Assembly: GCA_046328715.1 (NCBI GenBank)
Contig: JAXLWB010000056.1
Coordinates: 1 to 64,000, forward strand
DNA: 64,000 nt
DNA from: JAXLWB01 sp046328715
Lineage (GTDB): Bacteria > Chloroflexota > Anaerolineae > Caldilineales > Caldilineaceae
Direction: 5' to 3'
The notes beneath the pieces are model-generated. The model was not told where the DNA came from. It saw only the letters and a program-made list of their open reading frames with translations, and did not search any database. Both the position numbers and the translations under genes were made by a program. This document shows, piece after piece, positions 36,941-44,892 of the stretch (position 1 is the first letter of the stretch; each line of letters opens with the position of its first letter).

Positions 36941-37473
36941 GCACTTGCACAGGTCTCACAGATCCAAGCCGGACGGGAACCGATTACGGTATCCAGGTCA
37001 CGGTGCACCGGTACGGAGTTTGCGCCACAAAAGTCACATTTGCCCCGCTGGGTTGGTTTGGTTTGGAGATGCAGACGGGTCATCTCACGTTGATTTTGTT
37101 CGGCCAGGCGCTGGCCGATAATAGTATGGGCAAAGGCGCGCACCTTGCCGTCTTTTTCACGCTGGTAAATTTGCTCCATGCGGGCAAAGAGCGCTGGATC
37201 GTCGGGCAAACCGCCATCTTCCCAGGTGTGCCAGGCTTGAAAACGCACACGGCGGTCGTCATCTTCCATCATGCGCAGGACAGCTTCCCACACTTCAGGA
37301 ATGCGGCTTTGAATGTGACAGGGACAGAGATACTGGGCAGCGTGGAGACGGTCACCAACATCTATGCTACAGGATAATTCCAACAACTCTGGTACCTGCG
37401 AACGGCTCACCTTCAATTCACCGACTTTGCGTGCTGCCTTTTGATGTTTGTTCAGCCCCAGTTTTGTCTTCAT
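36937..37473 (-). CDS. HEAT-like helical protein with C-terminal zinc ribbon
   Basis: A 178-residue protein of unknown function. Residues ~25-115 form amphipathic helical pairs of HEAT type (IPEVWEAVLRMMEDDDRRVRFQAWHTW). The C-terminus has two CxxC knuckles (CDFC and CETC) about 30 residues apart, probably binding zinc. It overlaps the GNAT gene by four bases and thus belongs to the ileS operon. A role in tRNA or ribosome-related regulation is possible but is only inferred from context. Confidence 0.72.
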   Translation of the reverse strand: MKTKLGLNKHQKAARKVGELKVSRSQVPELLELSCSIDVGDRLHAAQYLCPCHIQSRIPEVWEAVLRMMEDDDRRVRFQAWHTWEDGGLPDDPALFARMEQIYQREKDGKVRAFAHTIIGQRLAEQNQREMTRLHLQTKPTQRGKCDFCGANSVPVHRDLDTVIGSRPAWICETCASA

Positions 37474-37492
37474 AGTGAGTCTCTCCCTTGTC

Positions 37493-37520
37493 GCCCCATG
37501 CTAACGCGTGGGGTTCTGAC
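37493..37520. repeat. REP element next to the RAYT gene
   Basis: Read on the minus strand this is GTCAGAACCCCACGCGTTAG followed by CATGGGGC: a CCCC/GGGG-closed hairpin containing CCCCACGCGTTAG. The 13-mer is identical to the first unit at 41290-41320. It lies 15 bases after the stop of the RAYT transposase gene. Confidence 0.8.
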
Positions 37521-37535
37521 ATAGCCACCCGCCCC

Positions 37536-38054
37536 TTAGCCCCATCGTTTGCCCTTAATGCTCTCTGGCGGAGTCCACCCCCAGCCAGACTGATAGAGTC
37601 CTCGCTCGCTCCACACTTGGTAACTGCTGTGCAACCAAGCTTCCGGCTTATCCGCCTGGCGATGGTAAACGGGATTGTAGTGCACCCAATCAAGATGACG
37701 CCCTAGATCGGTATGGTCCTGTAATCGTCGCGCCGGGTAGCTGCGTTCCCAAATGGGTTGAACCTCGGGTTGCCCCATCAATGTGGCATAATCGCGTTCA
37801 TATTGCCGAATCAAGCCTTGTACAATCGCATCCAACGTCACGTTTGGCTGTGGTTTGATCACAAGATGTAAATGATCTGGTAATAGTACATAGCCAAGCG
37901 TCTGAAAATGGTGTATCTGTTTTATCTGGTTTAGTACAGTTCGTAATAAATGAATTATGGTTTCGCCGGTTATGATACTTTCACGTCCTATCGTTTCGCA
38001 TGTAATGTAAAAACAAGAACCCGTGTAATAACGTTCTAGGATCTCAGATGTCAT
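37536..38054 (-). CDS. REP-associated tyrosine transposase (RAYT, Y1 family)
   Basis: A 172-residue Y1-type (HUH) nuclease. The metal-binding motif is H61-L-H63 in LLPDHLHLVI and the catalytic tyrosine is Y126 in DWVHYNPV. These single-copy chromosomal enzymes cut REP hairpins and are thought to spread them. A REP unit flanks its 3' end and a four-unit cluster with the same core is at 41290-41400. ATG 38054 has AGGAAC upstream and the usual family start. It interrupts the alaX-to-ileS gene order. Confidence 0.92.
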   Translation of the reverse strand: MTSEILERYYTGSCFYITCETIGRESIITGETIIHLLRTVLNQIKQIHHFQTLGYVLLPDHLHLVIKPQPNVTLDAIVQGLIRQYERDYATLMGQPEVQPIWERSYPARRLQDHTDLGRHLDWVHYNPVYHRQADKPEAWLHSSYQVWSERGLYQSGWGWTPPESIKGKRWG

Positions 38055-38134
38055 AAAATTGTTCCTAGGTTCGATAATTGAGAAAGGGGATTTTGTCATT
38101 ACCAGTTTGATAAGAATGTATTCGATTGTGGTGA

Positions 38135-38860
38135 CTACACTAATTCGATGTAAATGCGCTTATTGATTGCTCCTTTGCTCTTATAATCCGTGATCTTCAT
38201 ACCGACGACTTCGCTGGTATTGGCGACGTGTGTACCGCCATCAGCTTGCAAGTCCAACCCAACGATCTCTACGGTGCGTACATCCAAGATTCCTTCAGGA
38301 AGAAGATTGATCTTGGTCCGAATCAGATCAGGGATCTGAAAGGCGTTCTCTCGTGGCAGGATTTGGGTACGGATAGGACGCGCCGATACAATCTCGGCAT
38401 TACATTTCGCCTCGATTTCGCCCACCAATTCCCGTTGCAGCGAGGCAAATTCAAAGTCCATTCGCCCCTGACCAGGATCCATATTGCCGCCTGTCACTTG
38501 GGCACCATAATCCCGCCAAACCACGCCGCAGAGAATGTGCATCGCCGTATGCGTACGCATCAACTTGTAGCGGCGTTCCCAATTGAGTGTAGCGGCAATC
38601 TCTGTACCTACCGCAATCTGCGCATCAGCATCTGCCAAGGTATGCCATATGGTTGCGCCTTCCTTCTTGACACTTGTAACCTGCAACTTGCGCCCTACAA
38701 CATCCAGAACGCCGTCATCATTTGGTTGTCCCCCACCACCGGGGTAGAAGGCGGTGCGGTCCAGCGCAACCCGCAGCGCTCCGGTCGAGGAGTCAACTGC
38801 CATCACCGTTGCCGTAAACTCTTTCAAATAGGCATCTTGATAGTAGAGTTGTTCGGTCAT
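38135..38860 (-). CDS. Alanyl-tRNA editing protein AlaX
   Basis: A 241-residue free-standing editing protein of the AlaX type that removes Ser or Gly from mischarged tRNA-Ala. It has the barrel motif GGGGQPNDDG, the metal site HTAMHIL, and the second site ADGGTHVANTSEV. At the usual Cys position before GGTH an Asp is present, as in some AlaX subgroups, so the zinc is probably bound mainly by His residues. ATG 38860 has AGGAG five bases upstream. A T-box leader with attenuator lies directly upstream, so expression depends on tRNA charging. Confidence 0.92.
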   Translation of the reverse strand: MTEQLYYQDAYLKEFTATVMAVDSSTGALRVALDRTAFYPGGGGQPNDDGVLDVVGRKLQVTSVKKEGATIWHTLADADAQIAVGTEIAATLNWERRYKLMRTHTAMHILCGVVWRDYGAQVTGGNMDPGQGRMDFEFASLQRELVGEIEAKCNAEIVSARPIRTQILPRENAFQIPDLIRTKINLLPEGILDVRTVEIVGLDLQADGGTHVANTSEVVGMKITDYKSKGAINKRIYIELV

Positions 38861-38942
38861 ACCTACTCCTGCGCTACAAACAAAAAAGCCCGTCCCCACA
38901 ACGGGGACGAGCTAACGGGCTCGCGGTACCACCCCGGTTCTT

Positions 38943-38981
38943 GTTAATGGTTAATGGTTAATGGTTAACGATTAACGGTTA
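38943..38981. repeat. GGTTAATG/CATTAACC word repeat inside the T-box leader
   Basis: Five near-tandem copies of GTTAATG/GTTAACG lie just before the antiterminator. They are absent from ordinary T-box leaders and belong to the local word-repeat class. Confidence 0.8.
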
Positions 38982-39057
38982 CAAGCACCTCGTGTGACAA
39001 GACCGTTCACATCACGATCCTGCTGTGTCTATAACGGGCACACCCGGCGAAGACTAG

Positions 39058-39143
39058 TGGGACAGTGAGACAGTAAGTCAGTCGATCGGTGAGACAGTCT
39101 TTTCACTGTCCTACTGATACACTGTTCTACTGTCTTACTGCTT
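39058..39143. repeat. CAGT-word palindrome inside the T-box leader
   Basis: GGGACAGTGAGACAGTAAG words on one side and CTTACTGTCTCACTG-type words on the other form a long imperfect hairpin between stem I and the antiterminator, in the place where stems II and III normally sit. It shares words with 20471-20543 and 54883-54938. Confidence 0.85.
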
Positions 39144-39264
39144 TTCATCTCGCTACTCCGGAGTGATCTTCACCAACAAAGGGTTGACCTGGCTCACACC
39201 TTCCCAGGCTCGCTGACAACGTTTCGCTGGTTACTCGTCTCCATCAACGCATTTTTCTAGCCAA

Positions 39265-39293
39265 AGAATAGCACGCAGTTGGGCTACTGTCAA
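39265..39293 (-). promoter_or_regulatory. Promoter of the T-box/alaX transcript
   Basis: On the minus strand TTGACA (39288-39293) and TATTCT (39265-39270) are exactly 17 bases apart, a near-consensus sigma-70 promoter. Transcription would start about 39258, a few bases before stem I. Confidence 0.8.
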
Positions 39294-39377
39294 GGGGGAG
39301 CGATGCTCCAAGACGACCCTCCCGCCTAAATTTTCTCCCACCCTGCCTGCCTCTCCTCGCCTTTTTCGGAGATGTGG

Positions 39378-39383
39378 TAAAAT
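39378..39383 (+). promoter_or_regulatory. -10 box (TAAAAT) for the acyl-CoA dehydrogenase gene
   Basis: TAAAAT ends seven bases before the ATG at 39391, with no Shine-Dalgarno sequence between. This fits a leaderless start like those at 11047, 17563, 20584 and 49716. Confidence 0.45.
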
Positions 39384-39390
39384 TTCCCAC

Positions 39391-40569
39391 ATGAGCTATC
39401 CATATAACGAACGACAAGCGCGCTTTATCGCCATTGCACAACAATTGGCTCCTGTCTTCACCGAGCGCGCCGCCGAATTTGACCGCACAGGCGCTTTCCC
39501 GCATCCAAATTTTGCCGACATCCGTGCCGCGGGTCTGCCCAAGTTGATCATTCCAGAGGAGTTTGGTGGCTGGGGGGCCAATTTGCTGGAAACGGTGATG
39601 GTAATGGAAGCGCTGGGTAAGGGTGACGGCAGCACTGCGCTGAGCCTGACCATGCACATGCAGACGATGGGTCACGCCGCTGAAACCCGCAGTTGGCCCG
39701 CACCGCTCTTTGAACAGATCTGTCGTGACGCAGTCGAAAAAGGTTGGCTGATCAACTCGATCGCCTCGGAGCCGGAGTTGGGCAGTCCCAGCCGCGGCGG
39801 CAAACCGAAAACGACAGCGAAACCGATCTACGACAATGGGGATAAACCCACTGCGTGGCTCATCAATGGTCACAAGAACTGGGCGAGCATGGTCCCCGAA
39901 CTAGATTACATGATCGTTCCGGCCCTACTTCAGGATGGCAGTGAAGAAGTGGCGCGCTTTGTCGTTCCCAAGGGGCCGGGGTTACGTATCGAAGAGACAT
40001 GGGATGCACTTGGCATGCGCAGCACCGGCAGCCACGATCTCTTTCTAGAGAATGTAGAAGTGCCCCATGCCAATCTACTCAACCGAGGCGACGATGCCAA
40101 ATCGACTGCGATTGGTTTGACCAACGCTTGGTTTATGCTCACGGTCAGTGCGGTCTATCTGGGCGTGGCCGAGTCGGCGATTGCGGCAGCCGCAAAATTT
40201 GCGCGCAACCGAATACCAACTGCACTAGGCAAACCGATTGCCACTACGGAAAACATCCAACGTCACATGGGGCAGGCACAATTTCTGGTGCAACAGGCAC
40301 AGGCGCAGCTTTACCACGTGGCGCAACTCTGGGTCGAACATCCCAACCAGCGAGTCAATCTTGGTTCCTGGGTCAACGTGGCCAAAGTGACCACCACCAA
40401 TAACGCCATTGAAGCGGTCGATCACTGTATGCGCGTCGTCGGCGGCCTAAGCATGATGAAGACCTTGCCCCTCGAACGTTACTATCGTGACGTGCGTGGC
40501 GGGCTAAATCATCCAGTCAATGATGATGTGGCTTATATCGGATTGGGTAAACAAGCACTGAGTTCATAG
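39391..40569 (+). CDS. Acyl-CoA dehydrogenase family protein
   Basis: A 392-residue FAD-dependent dehydrogenase of usual length. The N-terminal helical domain (LPKLIIPEEFGGWGAN) is followed by the beta domain with the FAD/acyl contact segment INGHKNWASM and DALGMRSTGSHDLFLENV. The C-terminal helical bundle includes VVGGLSMMKTLPLERYYRDVRGG. It would oxidise an acyl-CoA or act as a related monooxygenase; chain length and electron acceptor are not readable. It is transcribed divergently from the T-box/alaX unit. Confidence 0.92.
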   Translation: MSYPYNERQARFIAIAQQLAPVFTERAAEFDRTGAFPHPNFADIRAAGLPKLIIPEEFGGWGANLLETVMVMEALGKGDGSTALSLTMHMQTMGHAAETRSWPAPLFEQICRDAVEKGWLINSIASEPELGSPSRGGKPKTTAKPIYDNGDKPTAWLINGHKNWASMVPELDYMIVPALLQDGSEEVARFVVPKGPGLRIEETWDALGMRSTGSHDLFLENVEVPHANLLNRGDDAKSTAIGLTNAWFMLTVSAVYLGVAESAIAAAAKFARNRIPTALGKPIATTENIQRHMGQAQFLVQQAQAQLYHVAQLWVEHPNQRVNLGSWVNVAKVTTTNNAIEAVDHCMRVVGGLSMMKTLPLERYYRDVRGGLNHPVNDDVAYIGLGKQALSS

Positions 40570-40663
40570 TTTGAAATTGCGAATGGCGAGTAAGACTGTC
40601 CTCCATCAGCCGTTTTTACTGCTCGTTGACTGACTTGGTAAGTGAACAATAGAAGTTAGTATT

Positions 40664-41287
40664 ATGTCTCAAAATCTTTCCCCGAAAACTCCGGCCCAGC
40701 GAGTGGGCGAACGTTGGATGATTTTCTTCTTTTGCTGTGCTTTGGTTGGTACAGTAACAGGGGCAATGGCGCTCATGGAGCGTTGGGCAACCCCACCAGC
40801 CATTCAGATCTACCCGCCGCCAACCGTTGTGGCTACACCGTTTCCATTGGTCACGGCAGCCTTGGTTCCTACTGTTTTGCCATTTACGTCTACATCTACA
40901 ACGCTCGACGTCATGGTCAACGGTGCAGTGCGTCAACCTGGCCTTTATGAGTTGCCAACTGGCTCAACCCTTAGCGATGCCTTGAAGATGGCAGGTGGTC
41001 TTACTGACCAGGCGGATCCAAGTGCCATCGATCTCAGTGAACTGCTTGTCGATGGTGCGATTGTGACAATTCCCTCAGCCTCTAATACAAACAAGCAGGC
41101 TTCTTCTCTGATCAACTTAAACAGTGCCTCGGCTGCTGAACTCGAATCATTGCCCGGCATTGGCCCACAACTCGCTCGGGCGATCATTGAACATCGTCCC
41201 TATCAACACCTAAGCGACCTCAACCGTGTTCCTGGCCTTGCCCAGACAACAATTAACCGCTTGCGCGGACTCGTGACTGTGGAATAG
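40664..41287 (+). CDS. comEA: ComEA-like DNA-binding competence protein
   Basis: A 207-residue membrane-anchored protein. One transmembrane segment (MIFFFCCALVGTVTGAMAL) is near the N-terminus, followed by a proline/threonine linker, a SLBB domain (VMVNGAVRQPGLYELP) and a C-terminal helix-hairpin-helix domain (LINLNSASAAELESLPGIG). This is the order of ComEA, which binds incoming double-stranded DNA during natural transformation. No comEC is next to it in this window. A cluster of REP units begins directly at its stop. Confidence 0.9.
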   Translation: MSQNLSPKTPAQRVGERWMIFFFCCALVGTVTGAMALMERWATPPAIQIYPPPTVVATPFPLVTAALVPTVLPFTSTSTTLDVMVNGAVRQPGLYELPTGSTLSDALKMAGGLTDQADPSAIDLSELLVDGAIVTIPSASNTNKQASSLINLNSASAAELESLPGIGPQLARAIIEHRPYQHLSDLNRVPGLAQTTINRLRGLVTVE

Positions 41288-41400
41288 CGTTCAGAGCCCC
41301 ACGCGTTAGTACGGGGATGCTTCCCCTTACTGACGTGCGGGGCTTTGAGCGTTACGCGTCAATACGAGGGCATCCCCTTACTAACCTGCGGGGTTCTGAA
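41285..41400. repeat. Cluster of four alternating REP units (BIME-like)
   Basis: Unit 1 (41290-41320) has TTCAGAGCCCCACGCGTTAG then ACGGGG. Unit 2 (41321-41349) is inverted (CCCCTTACTGACGTGCGGGG). Unit 3 (41347-41375) is degenerate (GTTACGCGTCAATACGAGGG). Unit 4 (41371-41400) is inverted (CCCCTTACTAACCTGCGGGG). The units match the REP next to the RAYT gene at 37493-37520. Confidence 0.82.
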
Positions 41401-41458
41401 AACCTTACCCCTCGCCACTCGCCACCCGCCCCTTTTCTGTGGTAGGATACTTTCCGTT

Positions 41459-43456
41459 ATGTCAATGTTAACCTTTTCTAACCTGGGTCTTGCTCACGGC
41501 GATTTTGATGTCTTTCTTGGGCTCAATGGCAGCATCCCCAACGATGCCAAGATCGGTTTGGTCGGTCCCAACGGCATCGGCAAGACCACGCTGATCAGCA
41601 TTTTGGCTGGCGTGGTGCAGGCGACGACCGGCCATGTCAACGTGTCGCGCGAAACCCGAATCGGCTATCTGCGCCAGGAGGCGATGGCCGCCTTTGCCGA
41701 GCGCAACAACACGCTGATCGCTGAGATGCTGACTGTCTTTGAGCCTTTACGGGCTCAGGAAACCCGTCTGCGTGAGATGGAAGCAGCGATGGCCGATGGC
41801 GCCCATCCCGAGTTGATGGACGAGTACAGCCGCGCCCAAGAGCGCTTCGAGCGCGCTGGTGGCTACGACTATGAAGTACGCATCGACCAGGTGTTGCAAG
41901 GGCTTGGCTTTGGCAAAAATCAGTGGAAGACGCCGCTCAGCCATCTTTCCGGCGGCCAAAAGACCCGTGCCTTGCTGGCCCGTTTGCTCCTCGAACGCCC
42001 AGACCTGTTGGTCCTAGACGAGCCAACCAACCATCTCGACGTGGAAGCGGTGGAATGGTTGGAAGGTGTGCTCAAAACCTGGCCGGGAGCGATCCTGGTG
42101 GTCAGCCACGACCGCTATTTTCTCGACGCAGTCGTCAACCGCATCTGGGAGATGAGCCGCAACGGATTGGAAGAATACCGTGGCAACTATTCGGCCTATC
42201 TCACCCAACGACAGGAGCGCTGGGAACGGCGTCAGGCCGAATTTGAGACGATCCGCGAAACCTTCCTCAGCGAACTGGATTACGTCAAACGCAATATCGC
42301 CCGCGATGCCACCAAAGACCAGGCAGTCGGACGACTTCGCCGCTTGATTCGCCAGGTAAAGGTCGTCGAGAATGGTGGGCTTCAGTCACTTCTCACCAAA
42401 AACTGGGGCGAGGTGATGGATGAAGTCTGGATCTCTGGCACTCGGTGGGGTGTGGAAGAGGTGGAGGGTGCAATTAAAGGGTTACAAAATCCAGTGATGC
42501 GCCTGCCCAAGCTCAACATGCACCTCAAATCCACCTTGCGCAGCGGCAATCTTGTGCTGCGGACGAGCGAGATGCAGATCGGTTATCCTGGAAAACGGCT
42601 TTTCTCAGCCGATCCAATCCTGTTGGAACGTGGGGAATGTGCGGCACTGATCGGACCCAACGGCACGGGCAAGACCACTTTTCTGCGCACCTTGCTCAAA
42701 CAGATGGAGCCATTGGCCGGTGAAGTACGGCTAGGGGCAAGTCTGAAATTGGGCTATTTTGCTCAAGCACACGAAAAATTTAATCCAAGCAATACCGTAC
42801 TAGAGGAACTGCTCGACTTTCGCAATTTGCCGATTGGTCAGGCGCGCAACTATCTCGCCAGCTATCTCTTCCGCAACGAGGATGTCTACAAGCCGATCAG
42901 CGCCCTCAGTGGCGGCGAACGAGGACGGCTGGCGCTAGCGATTCTGGCACTCCAGGATGCCAACTTTCTATTGCTCGACGAGCCGACCAACCATCTCGAC
43001 ATTCCCGCCCAGGAAGTGCTGCAAGAGACGTTGGAGAACTTTCAAGGTACAATTTTGATGGTCTCTCACGATCGCTACCTGATTGACCGTTTGGCGACGC
43101 AGATTTGGGAGGTGCGCAGCGGGCGCTTGCACGTCTTTCCGGGCACCTATGCTGAATATATCGCCGCTCGCGAGCGGCAACGTGAACGAGAAAAAGAACT
43201 CGCCGCCCAACAACGCCAAGCCACCCGCCAGGATCAACGTGGCGACCGCCAATCCAAGATCGAGGATCGCCGCCGCGCCAAAGCCATTGCCGAAGCAGAG
43301 GCACGCGTTCACGAGTTGGAAGCCAAGCTAGCGCAGATCGAAGAGGGACTTTCCAATACTCAGGATGTGACCAAAATCCAAAAGTTGGGTGTTCAACATA
43401 CCGAAACGCAAGCGGAACTTGATCAAGCAATGGCTATGTGGCTAGAGTTAGCTTAA
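41459..43456 (+). CDS. ABC-F family ATPase (ribosome-associated)
   Basis: A 665-residue protein with two ABC domains and no membrane segments, as in EttA/Uup/YfmR proteins that bind the ribosomal E site. Domain 1 has GPNGIGKTT, LSGGQKTRAL and LVLDEPTNHLD. Domain 2 has GPNGTGKTT, LSGGERGRLAL and LLLDEPTNHLD. The P-site linker lies between, and a charged C-terminal coiled coil (AEARVHELEAKLAQIEE) follows as in Uup. ATG 41459 gives the typical N-terminus; a longer reading frame would translate the REP cluster. Confidence 0.93.
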   Translation: MSMLTFSNLGLAHGDFDVFLGLNGSIPNDAKIGLVGPNGIGKTTLISILAGVVQATTGHVNVSRETRIGYLRQEAMAAFAERNNTLIAEMLTVFEPLRAQETRLREMEAAMADGAHPELMDEYSRAQERFERAGGYDYEVRIDQVLQGLGFGKNQWKTPLSHLSGGQKTRALLARLLLERPDLLVLDEPTNHLDVEAVEWLEGVLKTWPGAILVVSHDRYFLDAVVNRIWEMSRNGLEEYRGNYSAYLTQRQERWERRQAEFETIRETFLSELDYVKRNIARDATKDQAVGRLRRLIRQVKVVENGGLQSLLTKNWGEVMDEVWISGTRWGVEEVEGAIKGLQNPVMRLPKLNMHLKSTLRSGNLVLRTSEMQIGYPGKRLFSADPILLERGECAALIGPNGTGKTTFLRTLLKQMEPLAGEVRLGASLKLGYFAQAHEKFNPSNTVLEELLDFRNLPIGQARNYLASYLFRNEDVYKPISALSGGERGRLALAILALQDANFLLLDEPTNHLDIPAQEVLQETLENFQGTILMVSHDRYLIDRLATQIWEVRSGRLHVFPGTYAEYIAARERQREREKELAAQQRQATRQDQRGDRQSKIEDRRRAKAIAEAEARVHELEAKLAQIEEGLSNTQDVTKIQKLGVQHTETQAELDQAMAMWLELA

Positions 43457-43477
43457 CTGAATCTTCGCACCTGCCTA

Positions 43478-44737
43478 ATGAATCGACATTTGCTCCTCAA
43501 TCCTAATTTTCGCCTACTTTGGTTTGCGCAGATTGCATCTACCCTAGGGACGGAACTGTATAACGTCGCTGTGATTGTGACGATCTTCCAAGGCACAGGA
43601 TCGGTTCTGCAGACCACAGGAGCAGTAACTGCGCGTATGCTGCCTTCGCTGCTCTTTGGCCAGATGGCGGGGGCGCTGGTGGATCGTTACCCACGGCGTA
43701 CGGTGTTACTGATCGTCAACCTGGGGCGGGCGCTGTTAATTGGGATGATGGCGCTGTTGCCTGCTGGGTGGGTCGCCATTCCCTGGGTCGGGTACAGCGT
43801 GATCGTGGTTTTGGCCGTGGCCGAGATGTTTTATCTGCCGGCCCAGCGAGCCATTGTGCCGTCGCTGGTCGAAACGTCACAACTTGTCAGCGCCAATAGC
43901 CTAATCTATACCGCAACGCCACTGACGCAGGGCATTTCACGGGCGTTGGGTGTGTTGATCCTCTTTCTAGGCTTTGGCGCGGTGATTGCTAGCGATTTGC
44001 TGCTCTTTCTGGGCGCGGCGGCATTGATCTTTAGTATCGCGCCGCAAAAGCTGATCCATCCGCCCATCACGATTGGTCGACCAGTATCACTGCTCGGCAA
44101 TGCGCTGCAAGGGTTGCGCTATTTGGGCAATCACTCGTTGGCACGGGCGTTGGTAAGTCTGGAAGCACTCGAATTTTGGCCGCATGGCATTTGGACCTCG
44201 GCCTTGATGTTGGTCTTTACCCAGCGAGCGCTTCATGCCGGGATGCAGGAGTGGGGTTGGCAAGGCTCCATGTTCTTCCTCGGCCAGATCGCCGGAAGCC
44301 TTTTTGCCCTTTCCGCAATCCGTTGGATGGAGAAGATTCCTGGACGGCTAATCATCTTTAACAGCTTCCTGATGAGTGCGCTCACCTTTCTCTACTCTAC
44401 GACGTCTAGTTTGTGGGTGGCGTTGGCGGTCTGTTTTGTCTTTGGCCCGCCCAGTGCCATGCGCGATGTATCGCAGGATGCACTGCTGCAATCGCATGTG
44501 GAAGGGTCAATGTTGGGGCGTATCTATGCCACCAAACAGATGCTCAACAATCTGAGCTTTATGATCGCCAGTCTGCTCTTTGGCTGGATGGCCGATGGCG
44601 TCTCGATTCGCAGCGTCTATACAATTGGGGCCGCCCTCTATCTTTGTGCTGCACTTTATGCTGTTTCGCAGCGGGTTCTGCGCCAGGGAACATTGGTGAA
44701 AGTCCAGCAGGAAGCACCCTTAGTAGCACAAGTTTAG
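43478..44737 (+). CDS. Major facilitator superfamily transporter
   Basis: A 419-residue MFS protein with 12 hydrophobic segments and the loop signature LVDRYPRRTVLL between segments 2 and 3, plus GWMADGVSIRSVY in the second half. The opening NPNFRLLWFAQIASTLG is typical of MFS drug or macrolide efflux proteins (TMEM-like DHA3 group). The exported molecule is unknown. It begins 21 bases after the ABC-F gene, so the two may share a transcript; a joint antibiotic-protection role is speculation. Confidence 0.9.
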   Translation: MNRHLLLNPNFRLLWFAQIASTLGTELYNVAVIVTIFQGTGSVLQTTGAVTARMLPSLLFGQMAGALVDRYPRRTVLLIVNLGRALLIGMMALLPAGWVAIPWVGYSVIVVLAVAEMFYLPAQRAIVPSLVETSQLVSANSLIYTATPLTQGISRALGVLILFLGFGAVIASDLLLFLGAAALIFSIAPQKLIHPPITIGRPVSLLGNALQGLRYLGNHSLARALVSLEALEFWPHGIWTSALMLVFTQRALHAGMQEWGWQGSMFFLGQIAGSLFALSAIRWMEKIPGRLIIFNSFLMSALTFLYSTTSSLWVALAVCFVFGPPSAMRDVSQDALLQSHVEGSMLGRIYATKQMLNNLSFMIASLLFGWMADGVSIRSVYTIGAALYLCAALYAVSQRVLRQGTLVKVQQEAPLVAQV

Positions 44738-44796
44738 GATTTACCACTAGTTCTTTGGCATCCAAAAATCTTGAAAATTTGTTGTATTTTCAGTTT

Positions 44797-44867
44797 GCTT
44801 CCGTGTTCTCTGATTTCCGTGTTTATGAAAAGGCTTTGTAAACACGGAAATCAGAGAACACGGAAGC
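44797..44867. repeat. Perfect 29-bp inverted repeat of CCGTGTT words
   Basis: The arms at 44797-44825 and 44839-44867 are exact reverse complements, built from TTCCGTGTT, CTCTGAT and TTCCGTGTT words, with a 13-base loop. It lies between the MFS gene and the M20 peptidase gene, 25 bases before the latter's ATG. Confidence 0.92.
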
Positions 44868-44892
44868 CATCAAAGAAAGTTGAGAAACCACC

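Larger units (their letters stand above)
38881..39257 (-). promoter_or_regulatory. T-box leader (tRNA-sensing transcription attenuator) upstream of alaX
   Basis: Read on the minus strand: ATGGAGACGAGTA and AGCGAGCCTGGGAAGG with GGTGTGAGCC form the stem I landmarks. GAAGATCACTCCGGAG is the specifier side. GGGTGGTACCGCG (38922-38934) is the T-box antiterminator core, whose TGGT bulge pairs with an uncharged ACCA end. The leader ends in a terminator with stem GTCCCC/GGGGAC and a T-run (38881-38887). By position the specifier is AUC (Ile), followed by a purine; GAU is the alternative, and no Ala codon is there. Two word repeats occupy the zone between stem I and the antiterminator. Confidence 0.9.

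Noticed and set aside
38135..38860. AlaX as part of a full alanyl-tRNA synthetase
   Set aside because: The length, the start with a good ribosome site and the absence of a class II catalytic domain show a free-standing editing protein.
41345..41458. N-terminal extension of the ABC-F gene
   Set aside because: The upstream in-frame codons translate the REP cluster and a short low-complexity stretch; the ATPase domain begins right after ATG 41459.
44738..44892. Intrinsic terminator after the MFS gene
   Set aside because: The 29-bp palindrome has no following T-run and matches the word-repeat class, so it is reported as a repeat.
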